In this document: one piece after another, positions 1-6,748 of the stretch
Position numbering within the stretch: the stretch's first letter is position 1
How the letters are laid out: every line of letters starts with the position of its first letter
Origin: Sulfurimonas sp.
Lineage (GTDB): Bacteria; Campylobacterota; Campylobacteria; Campylobacterales; Sulfurimonadaceae
Length of the DNA: 12,522 nt
Direction of reading: 5' to 3'
NCBI RefSeq assembly: GCF_023229025.1
Contig: NZ_JALOAA010000047.1
Location: forward strand, 1-12,522
Translations under genes and position numbers: made by a program
Notes under the pieces: generated by a model
Told to the model about the DNA's origin: nothing
Seen by the model: the letters and a program-made list of their open reading frames with translations, nothing else
The model's database searches: none

Positions 1-1846
1 AGTTTAGATCAGAAGTATTTGGATGTTCGTCTTCAGAAAGAAGTTCTTGAAAAACACCCAAAAGATTATAATGGTATTCATGCAGGCTTTGATGGTTTCT
101 TTTTATATGAATATTTATCGTATCTATTAGATGGTCGCAGTAGGCAATTCTGGACTCTATATCTTTTAGCTCTTGTTCATTAAGAAAATTTTCTGATTTA
201 GAATCAAAGAGAGATTTTAAATTTTTATATACTTTATCTTTATCCATAGCCGTTAAAGCTGATATTTTATCATCGTCAGGTCTTATTGCAATGGTATCAT
301 TTATAAAAGCACCATCACTGAGATTATAAACATTTTCGTTATACTCTTTTCTGTAAAACTTAGATAGAGCGTTGCATTCATTTTTCCATCCATCCATTAG
401 AAGAGTACTAAAAACTTCATCTTTAAAGTTTCCTTTTGTCTTTAGTATACTAGTTTTATAAACAAGCTCTCCGCCTATCTCTTCATTCTCTTCCATCTTC
501 ATGTTTTTGACATACTCATGGTTGCTTGAGTGCGTTTGTCCGGTCTCTTGATCTAGTGCAAAATCCAATCCAAGAAGATATAAATCTTTTGTGTATAGAG
601 ATAGCAACAGGGCATATGAGAGAGACCCAATATTTGAAGATGTCATACCGCCGTGACCATGCTTATACCTTGAGCTTCCTTCAAATATATAGACATTCTC
701 TTTTTTAAAATATTCTAAAAAAGCAGGTTCACTAAAGCCCCCAAAAAGAGATATAGTCTTGTCGAAAAATGACATATCCTTTACTTTTCTTACATGTGGA
801 AGAGCATCACTAAATCCGTGAACATGGGTTACGATGTCTGGCTTTATGTTTAACTCTTCAAGCTTTGAGAAGAGAGCACTTACCGCAACAATTATAAAAT
901 TTTGATGGTTTTTTTGTAGCCACTCGATATTTTTTTGAAAAGAGGGACCCGCACCAAGTAGTAAAACAGGCTTTTGTGAAAAGAGGGTATCTTTATAAGA
1001 AGATGAGACATCAAGAAGTCTATAGCCGTTTTTAAGATGAATTAGAGGTCGTAGTATGCTTATGGTTAGGGCAGAGTAGTTAAAAGTAAGATAGCTTTGC
1101 CCGACAATAATACTCTGGAGTGCTTTTAATTTTTTATCTGAGTGACTCAGAAGATGAAAAAATTTTATGTAATGGTTATAGATAAAATGCTTTCCTAAAA
1201 ATATATTCGCTTTTTTTTGAAACTCCATCTCCTCGTCAAAGACACAAAAAACTAGTTCAGCACCGTTATCACTTAACTCTTTGTAGTTTGTAACAAATAG
1301 AGACAACCTAAAGAGTTCCAAATCATCTTCAATAATAAAATATATATTTGAGTTGAGTTTTTTATGAATCTGAGTTATATGAAGACCAAGACCGGTACCA
1401 AAAAAGACAAACTTGTATAGTTTCTTCATAGTCGTAGTATTTTTGTTTGCATGTTCGTTGGAGTAGCTTATAAGAGCTGCCGCACCGGAGTAACTATTTT
1501 TTTCAACTCCCATCTCTTCAAGCTCTTTGGCAAACTCTTTGGAAATGCTTACATTGTAGAATGTTTCATATAGATTTCCGGTTTTTTTATAGTCTATACT
1601 TTTTGCAGATAATTTTGCATGCTCGTTACTATCTCTGCCATATAGCCATTTGCCCGTTTGTGTCTCTAAGACATCAAAATAGTCCTTTTTATACTCCAGC
1701 GAATATTTTTCTTCATAGTATCCTTTTTCAATAGCAAGCGTTAAGGAGTCTATTTTTTTAAATAAATCAGGTTGAGTGGCTTGAAAAAAAAGTAAATTCT
1801 GGCTGTAGGTCTCTATTGCGGTCTGTTCAATGTTTAAATCTTGCAC
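1..1846 (-). CDS. maf: Maf-family (motility accessory factor) flagellin glycosyltransferase, C-terminus off window
   Basis: This reading frame is open from a GTG at 1844-1846 to the left edge, giving 615 codons with no stop, so the C-terminus is missing. The GTG has a good AAGGG ribosome site just upstream. An in-frame TAG about 55 bp upstream limits extension; a TTG in between is a weaker alternative start. Seen: a glycine-rich nucleotide-binding-like motif GTGLGLH (residues 150-156) in an N-terminal domain, then the central MAF_flag10/DUF115 domain with LLLGAGPSF (about 295-303), a DIVTHVHGF stretch (about 337-345), and GMTSSNIGSLSYALLLSLY followed by LYLLGLDFAL (about 400-431). Known of the family: Maf proteins act in the cytoplasm and transfer CMP-activated nonulosonic acids (pseudaminic or legionaminic) to Ser/Thr of flagellin. 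The gene is divergent from ptmE and next to a legionaminic-acid locus, so legionaminic acid or a derivative is the likely donor; that is inference. Family assignment is firm. Confidence 0.88.
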   Translation of the reverse strand, partial: MQDLNIEQTAIETYSQNLLFFQATQPDLFKKIDSLTLAIEKGYYEEKYSLEYKKDYFDVLETQTGKWLYGRDSNEHAKLSAKSIDYKKTGNLYETFYNVSISKEFAKELEEMGVEKNSYSGAAALISYSNEHANKNTTTMKKLYKFVFFGTGLGLHITQIHKKLNSNIYFIIEDDLELFRLSLFVTNYKELSDNGAELVFCVFDEEMEFQKKANIFLGKHFIYNHYIKFFHLLSHSDKKLKALQSIIVGQSYLTFNYSALTISILRPLIHLKNGYRLLDVSSSYKDTLFSQKPVLLLGAGPSFQKNIEWLQKNHQNFIIVAVSALFSKLEELNIKPDIVTHVHGFSDALPHVRKVKDMSFFDKTISLFGGFSEPAFLEYFKKENVYIFEGSSRYKHGHGGMTSSNIGSLSYALLLSLYTKDLYLLGLDFALDQETGQTHSSNHEYVKNMKMEENEEIGGELVYKTSILKTKGNFKDEVFSTLLMDGWKNECNALSKFYRKEYNENVYNLSDGAFINDTIAIRPDDDKISALTAMDKDKVYKNLKSLFDSKSENFLNEQELKDIESRIAYCDHLIDTINIHIKRNHQSLHEYHYNLLGVFQELLSEDEHPNTSDLN

Positions 1847-1904
1847 GGATACCCTTATCTCTAAAATATAATCTTCTAAAAGCAAAAAGCATACCTTAAA
1901 GGAC

Positions 1905-1931
1905 TACAGTATATATGTTTTTAACCGATTT
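1905..1931 (+). promoter_or_regulatory. Putative sigma28 (FliA) promoter of the ptmE operon
   Basis: The sequence reads TACAGTAT (1905-1912), an 11-bp spacer, then ACCGATTT (1924-1931), 29 bp before the ptmE ATG. This has the geometry of the enterobacterial FliA consensus (TAAAGTTT, N11, GCCGATAA), with 6 of 8 matches in the -35 and 5 of 8 in the -10, including the core CCGAT. It is the only clear promoter candidate in the 114-bp maf/ptmE gap. An alternative is that TACAAT at 1935-1940, preceded by GG, is a sigma70 -10; Campylobacterota housekeeping promoters often lack a -35. The remaining part of the gap shows nothing else distinct beyond the upstream signals of maf. Confidence 0.5.
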
Positions 1932-1942
1932 AGGTACAATGA
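1921..1942 (+). repeat. 22-bp promoter-linked element, copy 1 (upstream of ptmE)
   Basis: The 22 bp here match 10743-10764 upstream of fliD at 19 positions; the differences are at element positions 3, 10 and 17. The match covers the CCGAT -10 core and also the DNA downstream of it (TAGGTA, pyrimidine, AATGA). Within it, ACC and GGT arms six bases apart (1924-1926 and 1933-1935) form a short dyad. The shared downstream half is more than a sigma28 box alone requires. It could be a second overlapping promoter or a regulator site. Confidence 0.55.
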
Positions 1943-1960
1943 CTAAAAAAAAGTTTTTAA

Positions 1961-3016
1961 ATGAAAAAGATAGATAATATTAAATTAAGCATGAGTTCAA
2001 CTATTAAAGATGCCATGAAGGCTATCGACAAGGGTGCTATGAAGATAGCAGTTGTTGTAGAAGATGATAATAGACTCATTGGTGTTTTAACAGATGGCGA
2101 CATAAGGCGCGCTCTTTTAAATGATATGGGATTTGATGCACATGTTGAGTCAATAATTCAAAAAAATCCTATCGTATGCCATGTAAATGATTCAAAAGAT
2201 CAGATTTTGGCAAAAACTCTCGGTAAAAAGATTTACCATATTCCTGTTTTAGACTCAAAAGGACGGGTCGTAGGCGTAGAGGATATAGATGCTCTCTTGG
2301 AGCGCTCTAAAAAGACAAATAAGGTTGTCCTTATGGTAGGGGGACTTGGCTCAAGACTTAGACCTCTGACGGAGAATACTCCAAAGCCGATGCTAAAAGT
2401 AGGCAACAAGCCTATTCTTGAGACCATAATAAATAACTTTAAGAACTATGGTTTTGTGGACATAATACTGAGTGTTAACTACAAGGCAGAAGTAGTAAAA
2501 AACTATTTTGGAGATGGCTCAAAGTTCGGTGTAGATATAGAGTATGTGTACGAAGATAAAAGAATGGGAACGGCGGGTGCTTTAAGCCTTATGAGGGATA
2601 AGTTAAACGAGCCTTTTTTTGTTATGAACGGAGATCTGCTAACAAACGTAAACTTTGAACATTTTTTAAATTTTCATCATGAAAATGACTCAATTGCGAC
2701 TATGGCAGTACGAGAGTATGAGTATCAAGTTCCATACGGAGTCGTAAATCAAGAAGATGGAAAAATCTCTTCAATTGCAGAGAAGCCTAAGCAGAGGTTT
2801 TATGTAAATGCAGGTATTTATATATTAAACCCTACTGTATTAGAGATTATTCCTGATAATAATTTTTATGATATGCCGACACTCTTTGAAGATTTAATAG
2901 AGAGTAAAAAGAGTCCAATCTCTTTTCCCGTGCATGAATATTGGCTTGATATAGGGCAGATAAATGAGCTCAAACAAGCAAGAGATGAGTACTTCAATAT
3001 ATTTGAGGAAGATTAA
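1961..3016 (+). CDS. ptmE: CBS-domain nucleotidyltransferase, PtmE-type (sugar-1-phosphate guanylyltransferase of the legionaminic pathway)
   Basis: The 351-residue protein has two parts. Residues about 8-116 form a tandem CBS pair, with the typical VLTDGDIRRAL at 42-52 and the repeat VVGVEDIDALL at about 103-113. Residues about 121-345 form a sugar nucleotidyltransferase with the signature GGLGSRLRPLT (127-137), PKPML (141-145), GTAGAL (203-208) and the metal-binding NGDLL (223-227). Known: Campylobacter jejuni PtmE has this fused architecture and makes GDP-glucosamine from GlcN-1-P and GTP, the entry to CMP-legionaminic acid. CBS pairs usually bind adenine nucleotides and regulate the attached enzyme. 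The gene is first in a rightward operon and is followed after 5 bp by a radical SAM gene. The ATG lies 29 bp after a sigma28-like promoter; its ribosome site is weak. Choice of GTP over another NTP is taken from the family and cannot be read here. Confidence 0.88.
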   Translation: MKKIDNIKLSMSSTIKDAMKAIDKGAMKIAVVVEDDNRLIGVLTDGDIRRALLNDMGFDAHVESIIQKNPIVCHVNDSKDQILAKTLGKKIYHIPVLDSKGRVVGVEDIDALLERSKKTNKVVLMVGGLGSRLRPLTENTPKPMLKVGNKPILETIINNFKNYGFVDIILSVNYKAEVVKNYFGDGSKFGVDIEYVYEDKRMGTAGALSLMRDKLNEPFFVMNGDLLTNVNFEHFLNFHHENDSIATMAVREYEYQVPYGVVNQEDGKISSIAEKPKQRFYVNAGIYILNPTVLEIIPDNNFYDMPTLFEDLIESKKSPISFPVHEYWLDIGQINELKQARDEYFNIFEED

Positions 3017-3021
3017 TTAGC

Positions 3022-3861
3022 ATGAAAAAAAAAGTCAACTTTGACATATGTACATTTTGCAACCATAAGTGTACTTTTTGTTCAAACTCTGACCCTAGAA
3101 CTATAAAAGAGCAGACCACTTTAAAAGATTTTGATAAAGTGATGCGTAATGTAGCCAAATATGTTGAGATAAGTGAACTTGGACTATCTGCAAAGGGTGA
3201 AGTGCTTGTAAATAAAGAGTTTGCTCGTATTATAAAATCATCAAAAGAAGATTTTAAAATTCCTTATGTCTACTTTAGTACAAATGGCGCTTTGCTTGAT
3301 GAAAAAAGAGCTATCGAGATTTTAGAAGCCGGAGTTGATAGTATAAAGTTTTCTATAAATGCAGTTGATGCAAAAAGTTATCATAGCGTGCACTTAGTAG
3401 ATGATTTTGATACGGTTATAAAAAATTTTAAAAATCTGCTAAAACTAAAAAGAGAGAGGTTTAAAACTTTAAAAGTCACAATCTCATCTGTTATAGATTT
3501 AGATAAAGAGAGTTTGGTGGAGAGCTTTAAAGAGCTCATAGGCAAAGATTTTGAGCTTGTCGATGATGTGGCAGTATATGCAATAACCTATACTCCAAAG
3601 TTCAATAAGGTTTCATCTGAGCAAAAAGTGACAAAAAAATGCTCTATTCCGTTTAATGAACTCTACATTAACTCCGACGGCTCGCTTGGACTATGCTGTA
3701 AAGATTACTTTGATGCTGTGAATTTCGGTTCTCTTTTGGAGAATGACTTTATGGATGTTTACAACTCAAAAGAGTTTTTAGAGATAAGAGAGATGCACCA
3801 AAAGAGTCTTTTTCCGGATAATCATCTATGTAAAAACTGTTTATTGTACGGAGGAGAGTGA
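3022..3861 (+). CDS. Small radical SAM protein with SPASM/twitch-like C-terminus, legionaminic locus
   Basis: This 279-residue protein is a radical SAM enzyme of unknown reaction. The [4Fe-4S] motif CxxxCxxC is C13-NHK-C17-TF-C20, unusually close to the N-terminus, with an additional C10. The usual GEP motif is replaced by SAKGEV (about 56-61). A (beta/alpha) barrel core is suggested by FSTNGALL (85-92) and SIKFSINAV (107-115). The C-terminal part has C207, a C225-C226 pair, and C270xxC273 near the last residues, as in SPASM or twitch domains that bind one or two auxiliary Fe-S clusters. The gene begins 5 bp after ptmE, with GAGGAAG about 11 bases before the ATG, and its TGA overlaps the legF ATG (TGATG). 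Operon position suggests it acts on the legionaminic precursor or product. Radical SAM relatives catalyse epimerisation, dehydrogenation and peptide modification; which applies here cannot be told. Confidence 0.85.
   Translation: MKKKVNFDICTFCNHKCTFCSNSDPRTIKEQTTLKDFDKVMRNVAKYVEISELGLSAKGEVLVNKEFARIIKSSKEDFKIPYVYFSTNGALLDEKRAIEILEAGVDSIKFSINAVDAKSYHSVHLVDDFDTVIKNFKNLLKLKRERFKTLKVTISSVIDLDKESLVESFKELIGKDFELVDDVAVYAITYTPKFNKVSSEQKVTKKCSIPFNELYINSDGSLGLCCKDYFDAVNFGSLLENDFMDVYNSKEFLEIREMHQKSLFPDNHLCKNCLLYGGE
3850..3854 (+). promoter_or_regulatory. Shine-Dalgarno site that sets the legF start
   Basis: GGAGG lies inside the end of the upstream radical SAM gene. It is 6 bases before the ATG at 3861 but only 3 before the in-frame GTG at 3858. 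This favours the ATG and a TGATG stop/start overlap, which implies translational coupling of the two genes. Confidence 0.7.
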
Positions 3862-4559
3862 TGTTTAAAGATAAGAAAATATTAGCAATCATCCCCGCTC
3901 GTGGAGGAAGTAAAAGACTTCCGCGTAAAAATATTATGCCTCTTTTTGAGAAGCCTCTTATCGCTTGGAGCATAGAAGCGGCTACAAAATCAAAATATAT
4001 AGATAACGTAATACTTAGCAGTGATTCACAGGAGATAATAGAGGTTGCAAGAGCTTTTGGTGCAAATACTCCGTTCATGCGTCCTAAAGAGCTTGCAGCA
4101 GATGATACTCGCTCCATAGATGTCGTCATCCATGCACTTGATTTTTATAAAGATGAAAATTATGACTGCGTGATACTTCTTCAGCCTACATCTCCGCTTA
4201 GAGATGAGATGGATATAGATGGAGCAATAGAGAAGTTTTTTGAAAAAGAGGCAACCTCGGTTATAGGCGTATGTGAAGTGGAGCACTCTCCGCTTTGGAG
4301 TAACACTCTTGATGAGAGTTTGAGTATGGATAATTTTTTGGACGATAAGTATAATAACTCAAGAAGTCAAGATTTGCCTACTTACTATAGGATAAACGGA
4401 GCTTTTTATATGTCAAAGGTCTCTTCTGTTTTAGAAAATGAGACTTTTTTTGTTAAAAAAGATATTTACGCATACTTGATGAGTCAAGAGCACTCTGTGG
4501 ATATAGATACGTTTTTGGATTTTATCACCGCAGAATCAATACTAAAACATAAGGATTAA
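3861..4559 (+). CDS. legF: CMP-legionaminic acid synthetase (acylneuraminate cytidylyltransferase family)
   Basis: The 232-residue protein carries the N-terminal CTP-binding signature IPARGGSKRLPRKN (residues 11-24), SSDS at about 53-56, the RPKELAADDTRS segment (74-85) and LQPTSPLR (107-114). These define the NeuA/PseF/LegF cytidylyltransferases, and the length is normal for the short, single-domain form. The reaction is CTP plus a nonulosonic acid giving the CMP-sugar and pyrophosphate, the donor for Maf. LegI and LegG in the opposing operon make legionaminic acid the likely substrate, as for C. jejuni LegF (PtmB). The start was chosen as ATG 3861 because of the GGAGG spacing; the GTG two bases upstream of the overlap (3858) would add one residue. 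The next gene follows after 3 bp, with its AAGGA site inside the end of legF. Confidence 0.9.
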   Translation: MFKDKKILAIIPARGGSKRLPRKNIMPLFEKPLIAWSIEAATKSKYIDNVILSSDSQEIIEVARAFGANTPFMRPKELAADDTRSIDVVIHALDFYKDENYDCVILLQPTSPLRDEMDIDGAIEKFFEKEATSVIGVCEVEHSPLWSNTLDESLSMDNFLDDKYNNSRSQDLPTYYRINGAFYMSKVSSVLENETFFVKKDIYAYLMSQEHSVDIDTFLDFITAESILKHKD

Positions 4560-4562
4560 AAA

Positions 4563-5591
4563 ATGTCGGTCTTACATACTGAAAAAAAAGAGCAAGAGGT
4601 TAACTACAATGCTAACGAGATAGTCTTCTCAAAGAATTGGGAGAGTTTTAGGGGAGAGGAGTATCAGGAGTATAGAGAGAACTGGGCAAAGTACCCCAAA
4701 GAGAGATTTGTCTCTCATTTTCCGCTAAATCTTGACATAGAGACTACCGACCTTTGTAATCTAAAATGCCCTATGTGTGCCAGAACCATAAAAGATGCCG
4801 ACAAAGAGAACCATACGGTAAAAAGCCGCTATATAGATAAAGAGGCTTATATGGATATAATAGATCAAGCGGTAGAGCATGGAGTAAAAGCTATAAAACT
4901 GCAATATTTAGGTGAGCCGCTTCTGCATAAGGATGTTGTTTTTCAGGTTGAATACGCAAAGAAAAAAGGTGTGCTTGATGTTATGTTTAACACAAATGCA
5001 GTCTTGCTTACTCCCGAACTCTCGGCACAACTTCTTGAGGCAGGCATAGATAAAGTGTTCGTCTCTTTTGATGCGGTAAACCCTAAGCTTTACGAACAGC
5101 AGCGCGTAGGAACTACTATTGGGAAAGTGATTGACAATATCTATGAGTTTATAAAACTTCGCGATAAGTTCTATCCGCAGACTCATATAAGACTCTCTAT
5201 GGTTATGTATGACGACCCTATATGGCAAAAACAGTTTGAGGCTATGAAAGTTATGTGGGATGGGCTTGTTGACTCCCTTGGTTATGGCATATTTAATGAA
5301 AGGCATCCCGATAAAAAGCATGAGTATGAAAAAGTAGAGGGCTTTTCATGTGAACAGCTTTTTCAAAGAATGTTTTTAAAGTGCAACGGTAATGTTACGG
5401 TTTGCTGTGTTGACGGCGATGACGAGTATATTGTTGGAAACTGGAAGGAACAAAGACTCATAGATATCTGGAATGCACCTAAATACAAAGAGATAAGAGA
5501 TCTGCATGCAAGCGGCAACTATGACAAGATAGCAATGTGCAGAAAGTGCTTCTTACCGGATGTATATGCTAAGACATTTTTAAATAAGTAA
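4563..5591 (+). CDS. Radical SAM/SPASM enzyme, legionaminic locus
   Basis: This 342-residue enzyme has a 55-residue N-terminal extension. The radical SAM cluster motif follows as C65-NLK-C69-PM-C72, inside LDIETTDLCNLKCPMCART. A SAM-contacting GEP motif lies in QYLGEPLLHKD (114-124), and barrel strands include FNTNAVLLT (142-150) and KVFVSFDAV (164-172). The C-terminus is SPASM-like: C263, C274, C281, C282 and C326xxC329, with VGNWKEQRLIDIWN (291-304), a pattern common in SPASM proteins. This predicts auxiliary Fe-S clusters. It is more canonical than the other radical SAM protein encoded upstream, and the two are not close duplicates. It is the last gene of the rightward operon, 3 bp after legF with an AAGGA site 7 bases before the ATG, and ends 8 bp before the convergent legG. 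The reaction is unknown; a sugar-modifying role is inferred from context, and a peptide (flagellin) substrate is the main alternative. Confidence 0.88.
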   Translation: MSVLHTEKKEQEVNYNANEIVFSKNWESFRGEEYQEYRENWAKYPKERFVSHFPLNLDIETTDLCNLKCPMCARTIKDADKENHTVKSRYIDKEAYMDIIDQAVEHGVKAIKLQYLGEPLLHKDVVFQVEYAKKKGVLDVMFNTNAVLLTPELSAQLLEAGIDKVFVSFDAVNPKLYEQQRVGTTIGKVIDNIYEFIKLRDKFYPQTHIRLSMVMYDDPIWQKQFEAMKVMWDGLVDSLGYGIFNERHPDKKHEYEKVEGFSCEQLFQRMFLKCNGNVTVCCVDGDDEYIVGNWKEQRLIDIWNAPKYKEIRDLHASGNYDKIAMCRKCFLPDVYAKTFLNK

Positions 5592-5599
5592 AAAAACTT

Positions 5600-6748
5600 T
5601 TAGAGGTCATAAAACGATTTTTTTAAAATAGTATTTAGGTCTGCTTTTTTGATCTCTTTTATTATCTTTTGACTTGCGGACCTGTTGTCGTAAGGGTTTT
5701 GAGTCTTTGGCAGTCTCTCCTGAAATCTTTTAGAGTAGAGCTTTTTGAAAGCTCTTTTTATATCCTCTTTTGTAGGCTCGCAGTCGATTATACTGCTTGC
5801 CTTTATGCGCCCTTTTTGTCTGTCGCCTATATTTATGGTTCCTATTTTAAAGCTCGGGGCTTCAAGAAGTCCGCTTGAACTGTTGCCGACTACGCCGTCT
5901 ACAAAGCGCAGAGCACTTAGGTATCTGAGCGCTCCCATGGAGGCAAATGCTACGGCATTGTCGTTTTTTGACACATATTCGTCTATCATCTCGTTGATTA
6001 TACGCCCGTCGGTGTCGCTATTTGCTTTTGTAAAGATTATATTTGTCTCTTTTAGCTCATTAAAAGCTTCTAAAAGCTCTTTAAACTGCTCTTTGGCAGT
6101 AGAATTTTCTAGAGTAACCGGATGAAATGTCACTATGACGTTTTTTTTGTTTAGTTTGAAATCTATCGCTTTTTCAAGTTCTCTTTTTGGCAGAAGTTTA
6201 AGCCTTTTGATATTTTCTATACCCATAGCACCTACATTAAAGACTCTGTTTGGATTTTCCCCTAGTTGTATAACTCTGTTTTTGTACTCATCAGTAGCAG
6301 TAAAGTGAAGATGACTCATCTTTGTAATGGAGTGTCTTATGGCTTCATCAAATGCTCCTTCTGTCGTCTCTCCTCCATGAAGATGTGCAATAGGAATACG
6401 AGCTATCATAGCCGCACTCGCCGCAGAAAAAATTTCGTATCTGTCCCCAAGAACTATAGCTATATCCGGTTTTAGTTCATCGTAAGCCTCCGCAAAGCTT
6501 ATCTGAGCCAAACCCATAGATTTTGAGATTCCTATAGAAGTATCAGAAGAAAGAAGCATCTCTATTTTTTTATCTATTTTAAACTCTTTTTCTATCTCCT
6601 TGTATGTCAGACCGAACTCCGGACTTAAGTGCATTCCTGTGACTATTATCTGAAGTTTTAACTCATTATCTGCTTTTATCTCTTTTAGCAGCCAATAGAG
6701 CAGACCGTATTCAGCTCTAGTACCGGTTACTACACATACCTTTTTCAT
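5600..6748 (-). CDS. legG: NDP-sugar hydrolysing 2-epimerase of the legionaminic pathway (NeuC/LegG)
   Basis: The 382-residue protein is a NeuC-type hydrolysing 2-epimerase, normal in length. Family motifs seen are TGTRAEYGLL (8-17), GDRYEIFSAA (101-110), HLHGGETTEGAFDEAIRHS (122-140), TFHPVT (207-212), GNSSSGLLEAPSF (288-300) and GDRQKGR (309-315). It removes the nucleotide from the NDP-2,4-diacetamido-2,4,6-trideoxy-glucose intermediate and inverts C2 to give the free 2,4-diacetamido-2,4,6-trideoxymannose used by LegI. It is the last gene of the leftward operon; its ATG overlaps the legI stop (ATGA). Its own TAA lies 8 bp from the end of the converging radical SAM gene, with no clear hairpin terminator between them. 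Confidence 0.92.
   Translation of the reverse strand: MKKVCVVTGTRAEYGLLYWLLKEIKADNELKLQIIVTGMHLSPEFGLTYKEIEKEFKIDKKIEMLLSSDTSIGISKSMGLAQISFAEAYDELKPDIAIVLGDRYEIFSAASAAMIARIPIAHLHGGETTEGAFDEAIRHSITKMSHLHFTATDEYKNRVIQLGENPNRVFNVGAMGIENIKRLKLLPKRELEKAIDFKLNKKNVIVTFHPVTLENSTAKEQFKELLEAFNELKETNIIFTKANSDTDGRIINEMIDEYVSKNDNAVAFASMGALRYLSALRFVDGVVGNSSSGLLEAPSFKIGTINIGDRQKGRIKASSIIDCEPTKEDIKRAFKKLYSKRFQERLPKTQNPYDNRSASQKIIKEIKKADLNTILKKSFYDL

Noticed and set aside
526..708. 60-codon plus-strand frame inside maf
   Set aside because: It lies wholly antisense to the Maf frame, whose motifs are clear; the peptide has no recognisable features.
5592..5640. Possible bidirectional terminator between the converging operons
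   Set aside because: There are A and T runs, but I could not find a stem with convincing pairing.
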